64,000 nucleotides of DNA, from assembly GCA_964550935.1 (NCBI GenBank), contig CAZKBB010000001.1, positions 62,001 to 126,000 on the forward strand, in the 5' to 3' direction. Below are positions 49,167-57,922 of this stretch, piece by piece (within the stretch, counting starts at the first letter, position 1; each line of letters opens with the position of its first letter). The position numbers were made by a program, and so were the translations under genes. Below the pieces are notes generated by a model. The model ran no database searches and was not told the DNA's origin. It saw only the letters and a list, made by a program, of their open reading frames with translations. The stretch is from JBCBSP01 sp964550935 (GTDB lineage: Bacteria > Pseudomonadota > Alphaproteobacteria > Caulobacterales > Maricaulaceae).

Positions 49167-50870
49167 ATGGCGGGCATGTGGGCGCGTGTTGCGGCGGAGG
49201 GCGGCGACCGGGCGCTGACGCCCGCCGGCTGGGCCTTCCTCATCGTGATCGCCGTGGCGGCGATGGCGCCGGGCCTGTTCTCGATCCCGGTCATGGACCG
49301 CGACGAGGCGCGCTACGCCCAGGCCTCGCGTCAGATGATGGAGACCGGCGACTTCGTCGACATCCGCTTCCAGGACGACCCGCGCCACGTAAAGCCGGCC
49401 GGCAGCTATTGGATGCAGGTCGTCGCGACGACGCCCTTCGGCGGCGCCGAAGCGCCCATCGGCGCGCATCGGCTTCCCAGCTTCCTGACCGCCGTGACGG
49501 CCGTGCTCGTCACCGCCTGGCTCGGGGCGAGGCTGTTTTCAGCGCCGGTCGGGATCGCAGCCGGCGTCGTCCTCGCCACAAGCTTGATGGTGCAGGTGGA
49601 GGCGCGCACGGCGAAGACCGATGCCGCGCTGTTGTGCGCGGGCGTGGTGGCTCAAGCCGCAATGATGATGCTGTTCACCCGGATGCGAGAGGCGGCGCCG
49701 CGATTTGTCGGCTGGCCGCTGGTGTTCTGGGCTGCGACCGGGGCGGCGCTTCTCATCAAGGGCCCGATCGTCGCCATGGTCTCCGCGCTCACCGCCGGGG
49801 TCTACGCGGTCTGGATGCGCGACTGGCGCGTCCTTCTACGGCTGCGCCCGCTGCCCGGTCTGGCGGTGGCCGGGGCGATCTTCCTGCCCTGGTTCATCGC
49901 CATCACGGTTCAGACTAACGGCGCTTTCGTAACCGAGGCGGTCGGCCATGCTCTGTTCGGCAAGGTGGGCGAGGCTGACGATTCCCATGGCGGGCCGCTG
50001 GGGTATCACGCGCTGTTGTCCCCGGTGACGCTGTGGCCAGGCTCGGTTCTGATCGGGCTGGCGCTGCTGGCGGGCTGGGCCAAGCGCGGCGAGGCGGAGG
50101 TGCGCTTCCTCATCGCCTGGATCGCGCCCACCTGGATCGTGTTCGAACTGGTTCAGACCAAGCTGCCCCACTACGTCTTGCCGACCGTGCCGGCGATCGC
50201 GCTTCTGGCGGGCCTCGGGCTGACGCATGCCGGCGAGCTTCTGCGTTCGGCGCGGGCCAAGACGCTCTTTGCGGTGTTCGCCGTGCTGGCCGCGACAGTG
50301 ACGGCGGTGCTCGGCGCGCTGGCGATCGGCGCCAACATCTATTTCGGCGAGGCGGTCGATCTGGCCAGCATCCTCGCGGCGATCGCCGCGGCGCTGGCGC
50401 TCATCGCGATCGTCGCCTTCGCGCTTAAACCCTCATCCGGCGACCGGCTCATGGCGGTCGCGGTGACGAGCTGCGCCTACTACGGCGCGCTGTTCGGCGC
50501 GGCGATTCCCTCCATGGACGCGCTCTGGCCGTCCGACCGGGCCGAGCATCTGGTGGAGCGGTTCTCAGGCTGTGAAGACTTCGCCGTGATCACGGCGGGC
50601 TATCGCGAGCCGTCCAACGTCTTCCACTTCGGCACTCACACCGTTCTTTCACGCTATGGCGGGGAGGGCGCGCGCTATCTCGTGAGCCACCCTCAGTGCG
50701 GGATCGCCATCGTGGAGGATCGCGAGGCCGAAGCCTTCTTCGCCCAGCTGCAGGAGTCCGGCGCGGACGTGCGCGCGCTCGCGACCCTGAAAGGTCATAA
50801 CGCGGTGAAGGGCCTAGACATGGCGCTCACCTTCTATACGCTGGACGGCTCTGACGTGCGCGCGCCTTAG
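49167..50870 (+). CDS. Family 39 glycosyltransferase (ArnT-like)
   Basis: A 567-residue inner-membrane protein with about 12 hydrophobic segments. The first periplasmic loop carries the catalytic acidic motif IPVMDRDEARYAQASRQMMETG, and DPRHVKPAGSYWMQ follows, as in ArnT/PMT-type glycosyltransferases that use polyprenyl-phosphate sugars. A C-terminal periplasmic domain begins near residue 460. The ATG at 49167 (MAGMWARVAAEGG) is preferred to the upstream start at 49101, which overlaps the GT2 gene. Its last four bases overlap typA on the other strand. Acceptor (lipid A, polymer, or protein) unknown. Confidence 0.9.
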   Translation: MAGMWARVAAEGGDRALTPAGWAFLIVIAVAAMAPGLFSIPVMDRDEARYAQASRQMMETGDFVDIRFQDDPRHVKPAGSYWMQVVATTPFGGAEAPIGAHRLPSFLTAVTAVLVTAWLGARLFSAPVGIAAGVVLATSLMVQVEARTAKTDAALLCAGVVAQAAMMMLFTRMREAAPRFVGWPLVFWAATGAALLIKGPIVAMVSALTAGVYAVWMRDWRVLLRLRPLPGLAVAGAIFLPWFIAITVQTNGAFVTEAVGHALFGKVGEADDSHGGPLGYHALLSPVTLWPGSVLIGLALLAGWAKRGEAEVRFLIAWIAPTWIVFELVQTKLPHYVLPTVPAIALLAGLGLTHAGELLRSARAKTLFAVFAVLAATVTAVLGALAIGANIYFGEAVDLASILAAIAAALALIAIVAFALKPSSGDRLMAVAVTSCAYYGALFGAAIPSMDALWPSDRAEHLVERFSGCEDFAVITAGYREPSNVFHFGTHTVLSRYGGEGARYLVSHPQCGIAIVEDREAEAFFAQLQESGADVRALATLKGHNAVKGLDMALTFYTLDGSDVRAP

Positions 50871-52702
50871 CCTGCCGCGGCCGAGGCCCGGCTCGCCTTC
50901 TTGCGCTCGTGCTCCAGAAGCAGCTTCTTGCGCAGGCGGATCGAGGCCGGGGTCACCTCGACGAGCTCGTCGTCATTGATGAACTCAAGCGCGTATTCCA
51001 GCGTCAGCCGGATCGGCGGGGTCAGGGTGACCGCCTCGTCGGCGCCGGCGGCGCGGATGTTCGTGAGCTTCTTGCCCTTCAGCGGGTTCACGATCATGTC
51101 GTCCTCGCGCGCGTTCACGCCGATGATCATGCCCTCGTAGACGTCCACGCCGTGGCCGATGAAGAGCTTGCCGCGCTCCTGGATGTTCCAGAGTGCGAAG
51201 GCGAGCGCCTTGCCGGTCTCCATGGAGATGATCGCGCCCTTGGGCCGCTGGCCGACTTCGCCGGCCACGCGCGGCGCGTAATGGTCGAAGGCGTGGAACA
51301 TCAGCCCCGAGCCCTGCGTGAGCGTCAGGAAGTCGGAGCGAAAGCCGATCAGTCCGCGCGTCGGCGCCAGGTACTCCAGGCGCACCCGTCCCTGGCCGTC
51401 CGGCGTCATGTCCTTCAGCTCGGCCTTGCGCGCGCCCAGGCGCTCCATGATCGAGCCCTGGTGGTCCTCCTCCACGTCGACGGTGAGCGTCTCCCACGGC
51501 TCGTGGACGACGCCGTCGATCTCCTTGGTGATGACCTGGGGACGCCCGACGGCGAGCTCATAGCCCTCACGGCGCATGGTCTCGATCAGTATCGACAGGT
51601 GTAGCTCGCCCCGGCCGGAGACCGAGAACTTGTCCGCATTGTCGAGCTGGCGCACGCGAAGGGCGACGTTGTGGATGAGCTCGCGGTCTAGACGCTCCTT
51701 GATCTGGCGCGAGGTGACGAACTTGCCCTCGCGGCCCGCGAAGGGGGAGTCGTTGACCTGGAACACCATGGAGATGGTCGGCTCGTCGACGGTCAGGGGC
51801 GCCATGGCCTCCAGATGATCCGGGTCGCACAGCGTGTCGGAGATGTTCAGCGGGTCGACGCCGTTGAAGGTGACGATGTCGCCCGCGTCGGCGGCCTCGC
51901 GCTCGACCTTGTCCAGGCCGTGAAAGCCGAACACCTGCAGCACCTTGGCGCGGCGCGTCTCGCCGTCCGCGCCGATCACGGTCACCGGCCGGTTCTTCCA
52001 CAGCCGACCGCGGCGGATCCGCCCCAGCCCGATCACGCCGGTATAGCTGGAATAGTCGAGCGCGGAGACCTGCAGCTGAAGCGGCGCGTCCGGGTCCACG
52101 TTCGGCGCGGGCACGTGATCGATGATGGCCTGGAAGAGCGGGTCCATGGTGTCCCCGCGCGTCTCCGCATCGAGGCTCGCCCAGCCTTGCAGTGCTGAGG
52201 CGTAGACCACCGGGAAGTCCATCTGGTCATCGTCCGCGCCGAGCCGGTCGAACAGATCAAAGGTCTGATCGACGACCCAGTCGGGCCGCGCGCCCGGGCG
52301 GTCGACCTTGTTGACCACTACGATGGGCTTCAGGCCGAGCGCCAGCGCCTTCTTGGTCACGAACGTCGTCTGCGGCATCGGCCCGTCGACCGCGTCGACC
52401 AGCAACAGCACGCAATCAACCATGGAGAGCACGCGCTCCACCTCGCCGCCGAAGTCAGCGTGTCCAGGCGTGTCGACGATGTTGATGCGGTAGTCGCGCC
52501 ACTCCACCGCGGTGTTCTTCGCCAGGATGGTGATGCCGCGCTCTTTCTCCAGATCGTTGGAGTCCATCACGCGCTCGGGCTCGTCGGCGCGGTCGCCGAG
52601 CGTGCCGGACTGCTTCAGCAGCTTGTCCACCAGCGTGGTCTTGCCGTGGTCCACATGGGCCACGATGGCGATATTGCGAAGAGCTTCGACCGAAGCGGTC
52701 AT
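50867..52702 (-). CDS. typA: GTP-binding protein TypA/BipA
   Basis: A 611-residue ribosome-associated translational GTPase. G1 is HVDHGKTTLVDKLLKQSG, then RGITILAKNT, DTPGHADFGGEVER and NKVDRPGARPDW, followed by the beta barrel, the EF-G-like domains III and V and the TypA-specific C-terminal domain (HGVDVYEGMIIGVN, NPLKGKKLTNIRAAG). The tail is Lys/Ala rich. BipA helps ribosome assembly and adaptation to stress. It converges on the GT39 gene with a four-base overlap. Confidence 0.97.
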   Translation of the reverse strand: MTASVEALRNIAIVAHVDHGKTTLVDKLLKQSGTLGDRADEPERVMDSNDLEKERGITILAKNTAVEWRDYRINIVDTPGHADFGGEVERVLSMVDCVLLLVDAVDGPMPQTTFVTKKALALGLKPIVVVNKVDRPGARPDWVVDQTFDLFDRLGADDDQMDFPVVYASALQGWASLDAETRGDTMDPLFQAIIDHVPAPNVDPDAPLQLQVSALDYSSYTGVIGLGRIRRGRLWKNRPVTVIGADGETRRAKVLQVFGFHGLDKVEREAADAGDIVTFNGVDPLNISDTLCDPDHLEAMAPLTVDEPTISMVFQVNDSPFAGREGKFVTSRQIKERLDRELIHNVALRVRQLDNADKFSVSGRGELHLSILIETMRREGYELAVGRPQVITKEIDGVVHEPWETLTVDVEEDHQGSIMERLGARKAELKDMTPDGQGRVRLEYLAPTRGLIGFRSDFLTLTQGSGLMFHAFDHYAPRVAGEVGQRPKGAIISMETGKALAFALWNIQERGKLFIGHGVDVYEGMIIGVNAREDDMIVNPLKGKKLTNIRAAGADEAVTLTPPIRLTLEYALEFINDDELVEVTPASIRLRKKLLLEHERKKASRASAAAG

Positions 52703-52861
52703 GGGTGGTGGTCCTCAAGCGAGCGCGGGGGGGAGTCGGACGCGCGCTCTCATAACGGCGCGCTCGCCCGGTGGCTAGCGCTGGCGAACACGGATCGGCT
52801 CGGTTACGGTCGCCGCTGACCCAACGCCTTGTATCACAGTCGCTTCGGGAGACCGTCCACG

Positions 52862-55459
52862 ATGCCGATCCGAACCCTCTCCAAGATCGCCGCAGCCGCC
52901 GGCGCCGCCTGCGCGCTCGCCGCCCCGGCGCTCGCAGAGCCGATCAGCCGCTTCCACGTGCCGGGCGTGCGCTACGATTCAAGCGTGACCAAGCCCGAAG
53001 AGGCGTTCGGTTATGAGCTGGGCGAGCGTCCGGTGCGCTACGGCGACATGGTCGCCTATCTGCGCGATCTCGCCGAGGACAGCGACCGCATCGCGGTCGA
53101 GACCCTCGGCTACACCCACGAGCGCCGCCCGATCCTGCAATTCGTCGTGACCTCGCCTGAGAACCACGCCGATCTGGACGGCCTGCGCGCGGCGCACCTG
53201 CAGCGCCGCCTCGGCGAGGCCGCGCCGGACGCGGCGCCGGCCGTGGTCTGGATCAATTTCGGCGTCCATGGGGCGGAATCCTCCTCCATGGATGCGGCGA
53301 TCCCGTTCCTCCACCACTTCGCCGCCGGCCAGGGCGACGCGGTCGACGCCATGCTCGACGAGACCATCGTCGTCGCGGCGGTGGTGCTGAACCCGGATGG
53401 TCATGCGCGCCGCATCGACCATGTGGAGACGTTCGGCTCCTACACAGACGTCACCGACCCGTTTCACGAAATCCATCAGCTCTGGATCGAGGCGCGCACG
53501 AACCACTACTGGTTCGACCTGAACCGTCAGTGGCTGCCCGCCACACAGCCGGAAGCCCAGGCCTGGGTCTCCGCCTGGCAGTCCTGGAAGCCCCATGTCT
53601 CACTGGACTATCACGAGATGGGCTCGGACTCGCCGTACTACTTCCACCCCGGCGAGTCGAACCGGCTGAACCCTCTGATCCCGGAGCGTTCGCGCGAGCT
53701 CGCGCTCGCCATTTCCGAGCGGCTTTCGGCCTGGATGGACTCCGAAGCGCTCCTCTACGCCACTGAGGAGGTGTTCGATAACTTCTACGTCGGCAAGGGC
53801 TCGACCTATCCCCAGGTCAACGGCTCCATCGGCATCCTGTTCGAGGCCGGCGCCGCGCGCGGCGGGAGCATCGAGAGCGAGCGCGGCCTCGTGGAGCACG
53901 CCGACAATATCGACAAGCACTTCAACACCGCGCTCGCCTCGATCCGCGGCGCGATCGAACTGAAGGATGATCTCGTCGCCTATCAGCGCGAATTCTTCGC
54001 CGAAGCCGAGCAGGAAGGCGCGTCTGATCGCCGGCGCGCCTTCGTTTTCAGCGCCGGAGACGACGCCTCGCGCGCGGCGCGCTTCGTGGAGCTTCTGCGC
54101 CGCCACGACGTGGACGTCTACGAGACCGCCCGCGACGTCACCGCCGACGGCACGACGTTCCAGGCCGGTCAAAGCTATGTCGTGCCGCTGGCCCAGGATC
54201 AGTTCCGCATGATCCGTGCGATGTTCGACCGCTTCACCGAGTTCGACGAGACCATCTTCTACGACGTCTCCGGCTGGACCTTGCCGCTCGTGTTCGACCT
54301 GGATTACGCCGCGCTGGGCGCCGGCGGGTTTTCCTCGAACCTTCTCGGCGATCTCGCCGAGGGCGAAGCGCCGGCCGGCGCCGCGCCGCGCCAGGCCGAG
54401 TACGGCTACGTCTTCGACTGGGCCGACAGCCAGGCGCCGCGCGCGCTCGCGCACATCCTGCAGGAGGATCTGCTTGCGCGCGCCGCCACCGAGCCGTTCT
54501 CGGTCGAGACCGATGACGGGGTCGTGGCCATGGGCCGCGGGGCGGTGTTCGTGCCGCTTGAGGGCCAGGAGGAGAGCCCGGCCCGCGTGCACGCGATCGT
54601 GCGCGCGGCGGCCGAGGACGCCGGCGTGACGATCCACGCGGTCGATTCCGGGCGCACGCCCGAGGCCGGCCGGGATCTCGGCGCCTGGACGGTGTTCGAG
54701 GCGCTCCAGGAACCCAAGGTGCTGCTGCCGTTCGACGGCGGCTTCTCGCGCTATGATGCGGGCGAGGTCTGGTGGACGCTCGACGCTCGCATGGGCCTGC
54801 CGGTGACGATGCAGCAGCCTGAAGACCTCTCGCGCATCGACACCTCGCAATACACCCACATGGTGCTCGTGGGCGGGCGCATCCCGTTCGACGAGGATCA
54901 GGCCGAGGCGATCAAGGAGTGGGTGAGCGAGGGCGGCGTCCTGATCGCCCATACAGAGGCGGCCGACTGGGCGCAGACCCACATCCTCGGACGCGAAGCC
55001 GAGGATGAGGACGCCGGCGGCGAGGGCGACCCGACCGCGCGGCCGCGCTATGACTTTGAGGAGCTGCGCCTTCGCGACGCTGAACACGTGATCGGCGGGG
55101 CGTTGTTCGCCGGCGATCTCGATCCGACCCATCCGCTGGGTTTCGGCTTCCTCGATCGCGACATCACGCTGCACCGCAACGCGACCTTCACACTCGTCGC
55201 GCCTGAGGAGGATCCGTTCAGCGAGGTCGTGCGCTACGCTGATGAGCCGCTCTTGAGCGGCTATGCGTCCGATCGACGCCTCGGCGAGATCGCTGGCACG
55301 CCGGCGGTCCTGGCCCAGGAGCATGGCCGCGGCGCGGTGATCCTGATGGCGGACAACCCCGTCTTCCGCGGCATGTACGCCGGGACAGAGCGGCTTTTGA
55401 CCAATGCGATCTTCTTTGGCGGTTTCGTGGACAGCCCGCGCGGGCCCTACCAGGACTAA
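52862..55459 (+). CDS. M14 family zinc carboxypeptidase, secreted
   Basis: An 865-residue secreted metallopeptidase. The signal peptide ends in ALAAPALA-EP near residue 25. Zinc ligands are His and Glu in FGVHGAESSSMDA near residue 139 and a further His in SLDYHEMGSDSPYYF; the general-base region is ILFEAGAARGG near residue 335. The peptidase domain fills about 60-390. The rest, about 470 residues, carries a domain I do not recognise plus a region like class-I glutamine amidotransferase folds (VLVGGRIPFDEDQAEAIKEWVSEGG in parts), as in other large bacterial M14 proteins. The ATG at 52862 is chosen because the signal peptide follows it directly. Confidence 0.88.
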   Translation: MPIRTLSKIAAAAGAACALAAPALAEPISRFHVPGVRYDSSVTKPEEAFGYELGERPVRYGDMVAYLRDLAEDSDRIAVETLGYTHERRPILQFVVTSPENHADLDGLRAAHLQRRLGEAAPDAAPAVVWINFGVHGAESSSMDAAIPFLHHFAAGQGDAVDAMLDETIVVAAVVLNPDGHARRIDHVETFGSYTDVTDPFHEIHQLWIEARTNHYWFDLNRQWLPATQPEAQAWVSAWQSWKPHVSLDYHEMGSDSPYYFHPGESNRLNPLIPERSRELALAISERLSAWMDSEALLYATEEVFDNFYVGKGSTYPQVNGSIGILFEAGAARGGSIESERGLVEHADNIDKHFNTALASIRGAIELKDDLVAYQREFFAEAEQEGASDRRRAFVFSAGDDASRAARFVELLRRHDVDVYETARDVTADGTTFQAGQSYVVPLAQDQFRMIRAMFDRFTEFDETIFYDVSGWTLPLVFDLDYAALGAGGFSSNLLGDLAEGEAPAGAAPRQAEYGYVFDWADSQAPRALAHILQEDLLARAATEPFSVETDDGVVAMGRGAVFVPLEGQEESPARVHAIVRAAAEDAGVTIHAVDSGRTPEAGRDLGAWTVFEALQEPKVLLPFDGGFSRYDAGEVWWTLDARMGLPVTMQQPEDLSRIDTSQYTHMVLVGGRIPFDEDQAEAIKEWVSEGGVLIAHTEAADWAQTHILGREAEDEDAGGEGDPTARPRYDFEELRLRDAEHVIGGALFAGDLDPTHPLGFGFLDRDITLHRNATFTLVAPEEDPFSEVVRYADEPLLSGYASDRRLGEIAGTPAVLAQEHGRGAVILMADNPVFRGMYAGTERLLTNAIFFGGFVDSPRGPYQD

Positions 55460-55468
55460 TCGCGAAGC

Positions 55469-55512
55469 GAGCCCGGTTCACGACGGCTCACACCGGAACG
55501 TGAGCCGGGCTC
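55469..55512. repeat. Inverted repeat after the M14 peptidase gene
   Basis: The arms 55469-55482 (GAGCCCGGTTCACG) and 55499-55512 (CGTGAGCCGGGCTC) pair over 14 bases with one mismatch around a 16-base loop. It begins 10 bases after the stop. There is no T run, so it is a weak terminator candidate or an mRNA-protecting hairpin. The rest of the gap to 55615 has no further structure that I can support. Confidence 0.55.
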
Positions 55513-55615
55513 ACCGCATCGCCATTGGCTGTTGAAGCCGGGACCCGTCATCCCTTGCGCCCGCATACAGGGTTAACGCCGCGCCGCAGCGGCGCCGCAG
55601 GGAAGGGTCGCGACC

Positions 55616-56134
55616 ATGCAGTCGCTCGTTCAGCTAATTCCGGTCGAGATCGTCGCCGCGATGGAGGCCGCTGCGTCGGCGTATGCGCCGATCGCGCTGG
55701 GCCTCGACGCGCCCGGAGATCTCCTGGGCCTGTGCGTCCGCTTCGTCGTGGGCTTCATGTTCTTCTGGGCCGGCGCGACGAAGCTGTTCCGCTCCGACCG
55801 GCGGGCGCTGATGCTCGAAACGCTGCGCGACGCAGGCATCCCGCTGGCGCGCTTCAACGCCTGGTTCGTCTCTGTGAACGAGATGGTGTTCGGGCTGATG
55901 TTTCTGCTCGGCGCGCTGACGCTGCTCTCCGGCGCGGTGCTCGGCGTCATCACGGCGGTCGCCTTCCTGACCGTCGGGCGCAACCACGTGGAGTGGGGCG
56001 GGCCGCTGTTTACGCTTTCGGGCCTGCTCTACAACAACGAGATCATGATCCTGGTCTTCATCGCGCTGGTGGCGCTCTACGGGCCGGGCGCGGCGAGTCT
56101 GGACGCGCTGATCTGGCCCGGCGTGTACGGGTGA
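55616..56134 (+). CDS. DoxX family membrane protein
   Basis: A 172-residue protein with four membrane segments. The DoxX-like pattern is RFVVGFMFFWAGATKLF near residues 42-58, then a helix ALMLETLRDAGIPL, and FVSVNEMVFGLMFLLGALT. Family members are small inner-membrane proteins linked to quinone redox or thiosulfate oxidation, but most are functionally undefined, as here. It converges with the crotonase gene 4 bases later. Confidence 0.85.
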   Translation: MQSLVQLIPVEIVAAMEAAASAYAPIALGLDAPGDLLGLCVRFVVGFMFFWAGATKLFRSDRRALMLETLRDAGIPLARFNAWFVSVNEMVFGLMFLLGALTLLSGAVLGVITAVAFLTVGRNHVEWGGPLFTLSGLLYNNEIMILVFIALVALYGPGAASLDALIWPGVYG

Positions 56135-56138
56135 TCGC

Positions 56139-56903
56139 TCAGAACCTGCCGTGCCGGCCTTCACCGCCGGAAAAGCGCGCCGCGCCCTCGACCGTCTCGC
56201 CGGAGCGCAGCGTCTCAAGGCCGCGGCGCGTTTCGTTCGCGAGCGCCTCGTCTTCGCTGAGCGACCACTGCTCGAGCACGCTCGCGCGATCGTTGCGCAG
56301 GCAAATCTGGGGGAATTTCGCGATCTCGCGCGCGAGCGCGATGGCGGTCTCGAGGGCCTCGCCCGCGGCGCACGTGCGGTTGGCGAGCCCGATCTGAAGC
56401 GCCTCGGCGGCGTCCACCGCCCTGCCGGTCAGAATCATGTCCATCGCGCGCGACTGGCCGACCAGGCGCGGCAGGCGGAAAGTCCCGCCGTCCACCAGCG
56501 GCACGCCGAAGCGTCGGCAATAGACGCCGAACACGGCCGTGTACGAGGCGACGCGCAGATCGCACCACAGCGCAAGCTCCAGCCCGCCGGCGACCGCATG
56601 GCCTTCGACCGCGGCGATCACGGGCTTGGACAGGCGAAGGCGGCTCGGACCCATCGGTCCGTCGCCGTCAACTTTGACCTGGTTCGCGGCCTGCCCGGAC
56701 GCGAGCGCCTTCAAGTCCGCGCCGGCGCAGAACTCTCCGCCTGCGCCAGTCAGCACCGCGATGGAAAGGCGCTCATCGGCGTCGAACTTGCGAAACGCCT
56801 CGGCCAGCGCCTCGGCGGTCGGGCCGTCGACGGCGTTGCGACGCTCAGGTCGCTCGATCGTCACCACGGCGATCGGACCGTTTGTTTCGTATCTGACGCT
56901 CAT
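56139..56903 (-). CDS. Enoyl-CoA hydratase/isomerase (crotonase) family protein
   Basis: A 254-residue cytoplasmic crotonase-fold enzyme. Oxyanion-hole residues are in GGEFCAGADLKAL and IAAVEGHAVAGGLELAL; the later region is RRFGVPLVDGGTFRLPRLVG. The catalytic Glu pair of hydratases is not clear here: the second position is LVDGG rather than EGG, so it may be an isomerase or hydrolase type. The ATG at 56903 (MSVRYETNGPIAVV) is preferred to a TTG seven codons upstream. It follows the hydrolase gene at 56956-57822 after 52 bases. Confidence 0.88.
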   Translation of the reverse strand: MSVRYETNGPIAVVTIERPERRNAVDGPTAEALAEAFRKFDADERLSIAVLTGAGGEFCAGADLKALASGQAANQVKVDGDGPMGPSRLRLSKPVIAAVEGHAVAGGLELALWCDLRVASYTAVFGVYCRRFGVPLVDGGTFRLPRLVGQSRAMDMILTGRAVDAAEALQIGLANRTCAAGEALETAIALAREIAKFPQICLRNDRASVLEQWSLSEDEALANETRRGLETLRSGETVEGAARFSGGEGRHGRF

Positions 56904-56955
56904 GGGGCGCTCCGCAGGGCTCAAGACGCGATGCGAGCGCGAAACGGATTTGCGA

Positions 56956-57822
56956 TCAAGCGCGCGCGAGCATGCGGTCGGCGAGCCAGCGCGCGACCGC
57001 TTCGGGCTGCTCCATGGGCAGAAGGTGGCCCGCCTCCGGCCAGGTCTCCATGAAGGCGACCTTGAGGCGCGTGCTTTCCGGCCGGAACACGGTCGAGCGG
57101 AGCCCCGCCTTCAGGACATGGACGTGCGAGCCGGCCGCATCGAGCGCGCGCCACATCGCGTGTTGCTGCTCGCCGAAATTCGCCGCCTCCCACGCTGGCG
57201 TACAGGCCAGACGCCACGCCTCACCGCGCTGCACCAGCCCGTCCCGAAGGTAATCCTCCACGACGCCCGACGCCCATCGCGCAAAAGTCGGTTTCTCGCG
57301 ATAGCGGCGCAGGGCGGCGTCCCGGCTGTCAAAGCCGTCAAACCGCGTCAGCGCACCCTTGTAGAGCGGGTTGCGCGCCCTGACGGCCGGATGAAGCGGC
57401 GTACGCGCCAGGGCGTAGATGATGCGCGGAAGCAGAACCGGCTCGATCGCCAGAATGCGATGATCGGATCCGCGCGCCGCGGCGGCCAGGATCAGGCTCG
57501 CCGCCCCCATGGAGTGGCCGGCCAGGGTCAGCGGTACGTCGTCCAGCTGGTCCATGAGGTGGGACAGATCACGCGCATACACGTCCCAGCCCCTGTGGTG
57601 CTCAGGGTCGGCGGGCAGGGTGGTCGACCCATGGCCGCGCAAGTCCACCGCGACGATCTCGGCGCCGGTCAGGGCGTTCAGCGCTGAAAGCATGCGCTGG
57701 TAGGTGAAGGCGTTGAAGCCGTTCGCATGGGCGAACAGGAGCCGCCTCGCGCCATCGCCCGGCCAAACCCAGGCGGCCGCCGCCCCGTCGGGCGTCTTGA
57801 AGGTCCGGCTTTCGAGTTTCAT
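56956..57822 (-). CDS. Alpha/beta hydrolase
   Basis: A 288-residue alpha/beta hydrolase. The oxyanion-side FAHANGFNAFTYQRML, VDLRGHGSTTLP, the nucleophile elbow LAGHSMGAASLIL, and the C-terminal His in WPEAGHLLPMEQP are all in place. The ATG at 57822 (MKLESRTFKTPDG) is used; another start 11 codons upstream is possible. It may be co-transcribed with the crotonase gene. The substrate is not known. Confidence 0.88.
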   Translation of the reverse strand: MKLESRTFKTPDGAAAAWVWPGDGARRLLFAHANGFNAFTYQRMLSALNALTGAEIVAVDLRGHGSTTLPADPEHHRGWDVYARDLSHLMDQLDDVPLTLAGHSMGAASLILAAAARGSDHRILAIEPVLLPRIIYALARTPLHPAVRARNPLYKGALTRFDGFDSRDAALRRYREKPTFARWASGVVEDYLRDGLVQRGEAWRLACTPAWEAANFGEQQHAMWRALDAAGSHVHVLKAGLRSTVFRPESTRLKVAFMETWPEAGHLLPMEQPEAVARWLADRMLARA

Positions 57823-57922
57823 CGATTGATCGCTCTTTTGAAGCCGGTCGATCACCGGAACGTCATGTGGCCCGCAGGCGTAAGCGAGCTAACCTCTGTT
57901 GCACTCAATGCGGAGGAGCGCC

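Noticed and set aside
53600..55324. A 574-residue minus-strand open frame opposite the M14 peptidase
   Set aside because: It mirrors the codon pattern of the peptidase gene and has no domain; a typical GC-rich shadow frame.
55540..55560. CCCGTCATCCC after the M14 gene as a second copy of the palindromic arm seen at 29571
   Set aside because: Only TCATCCC is shared; the hairpin and the 15-mer are missing.
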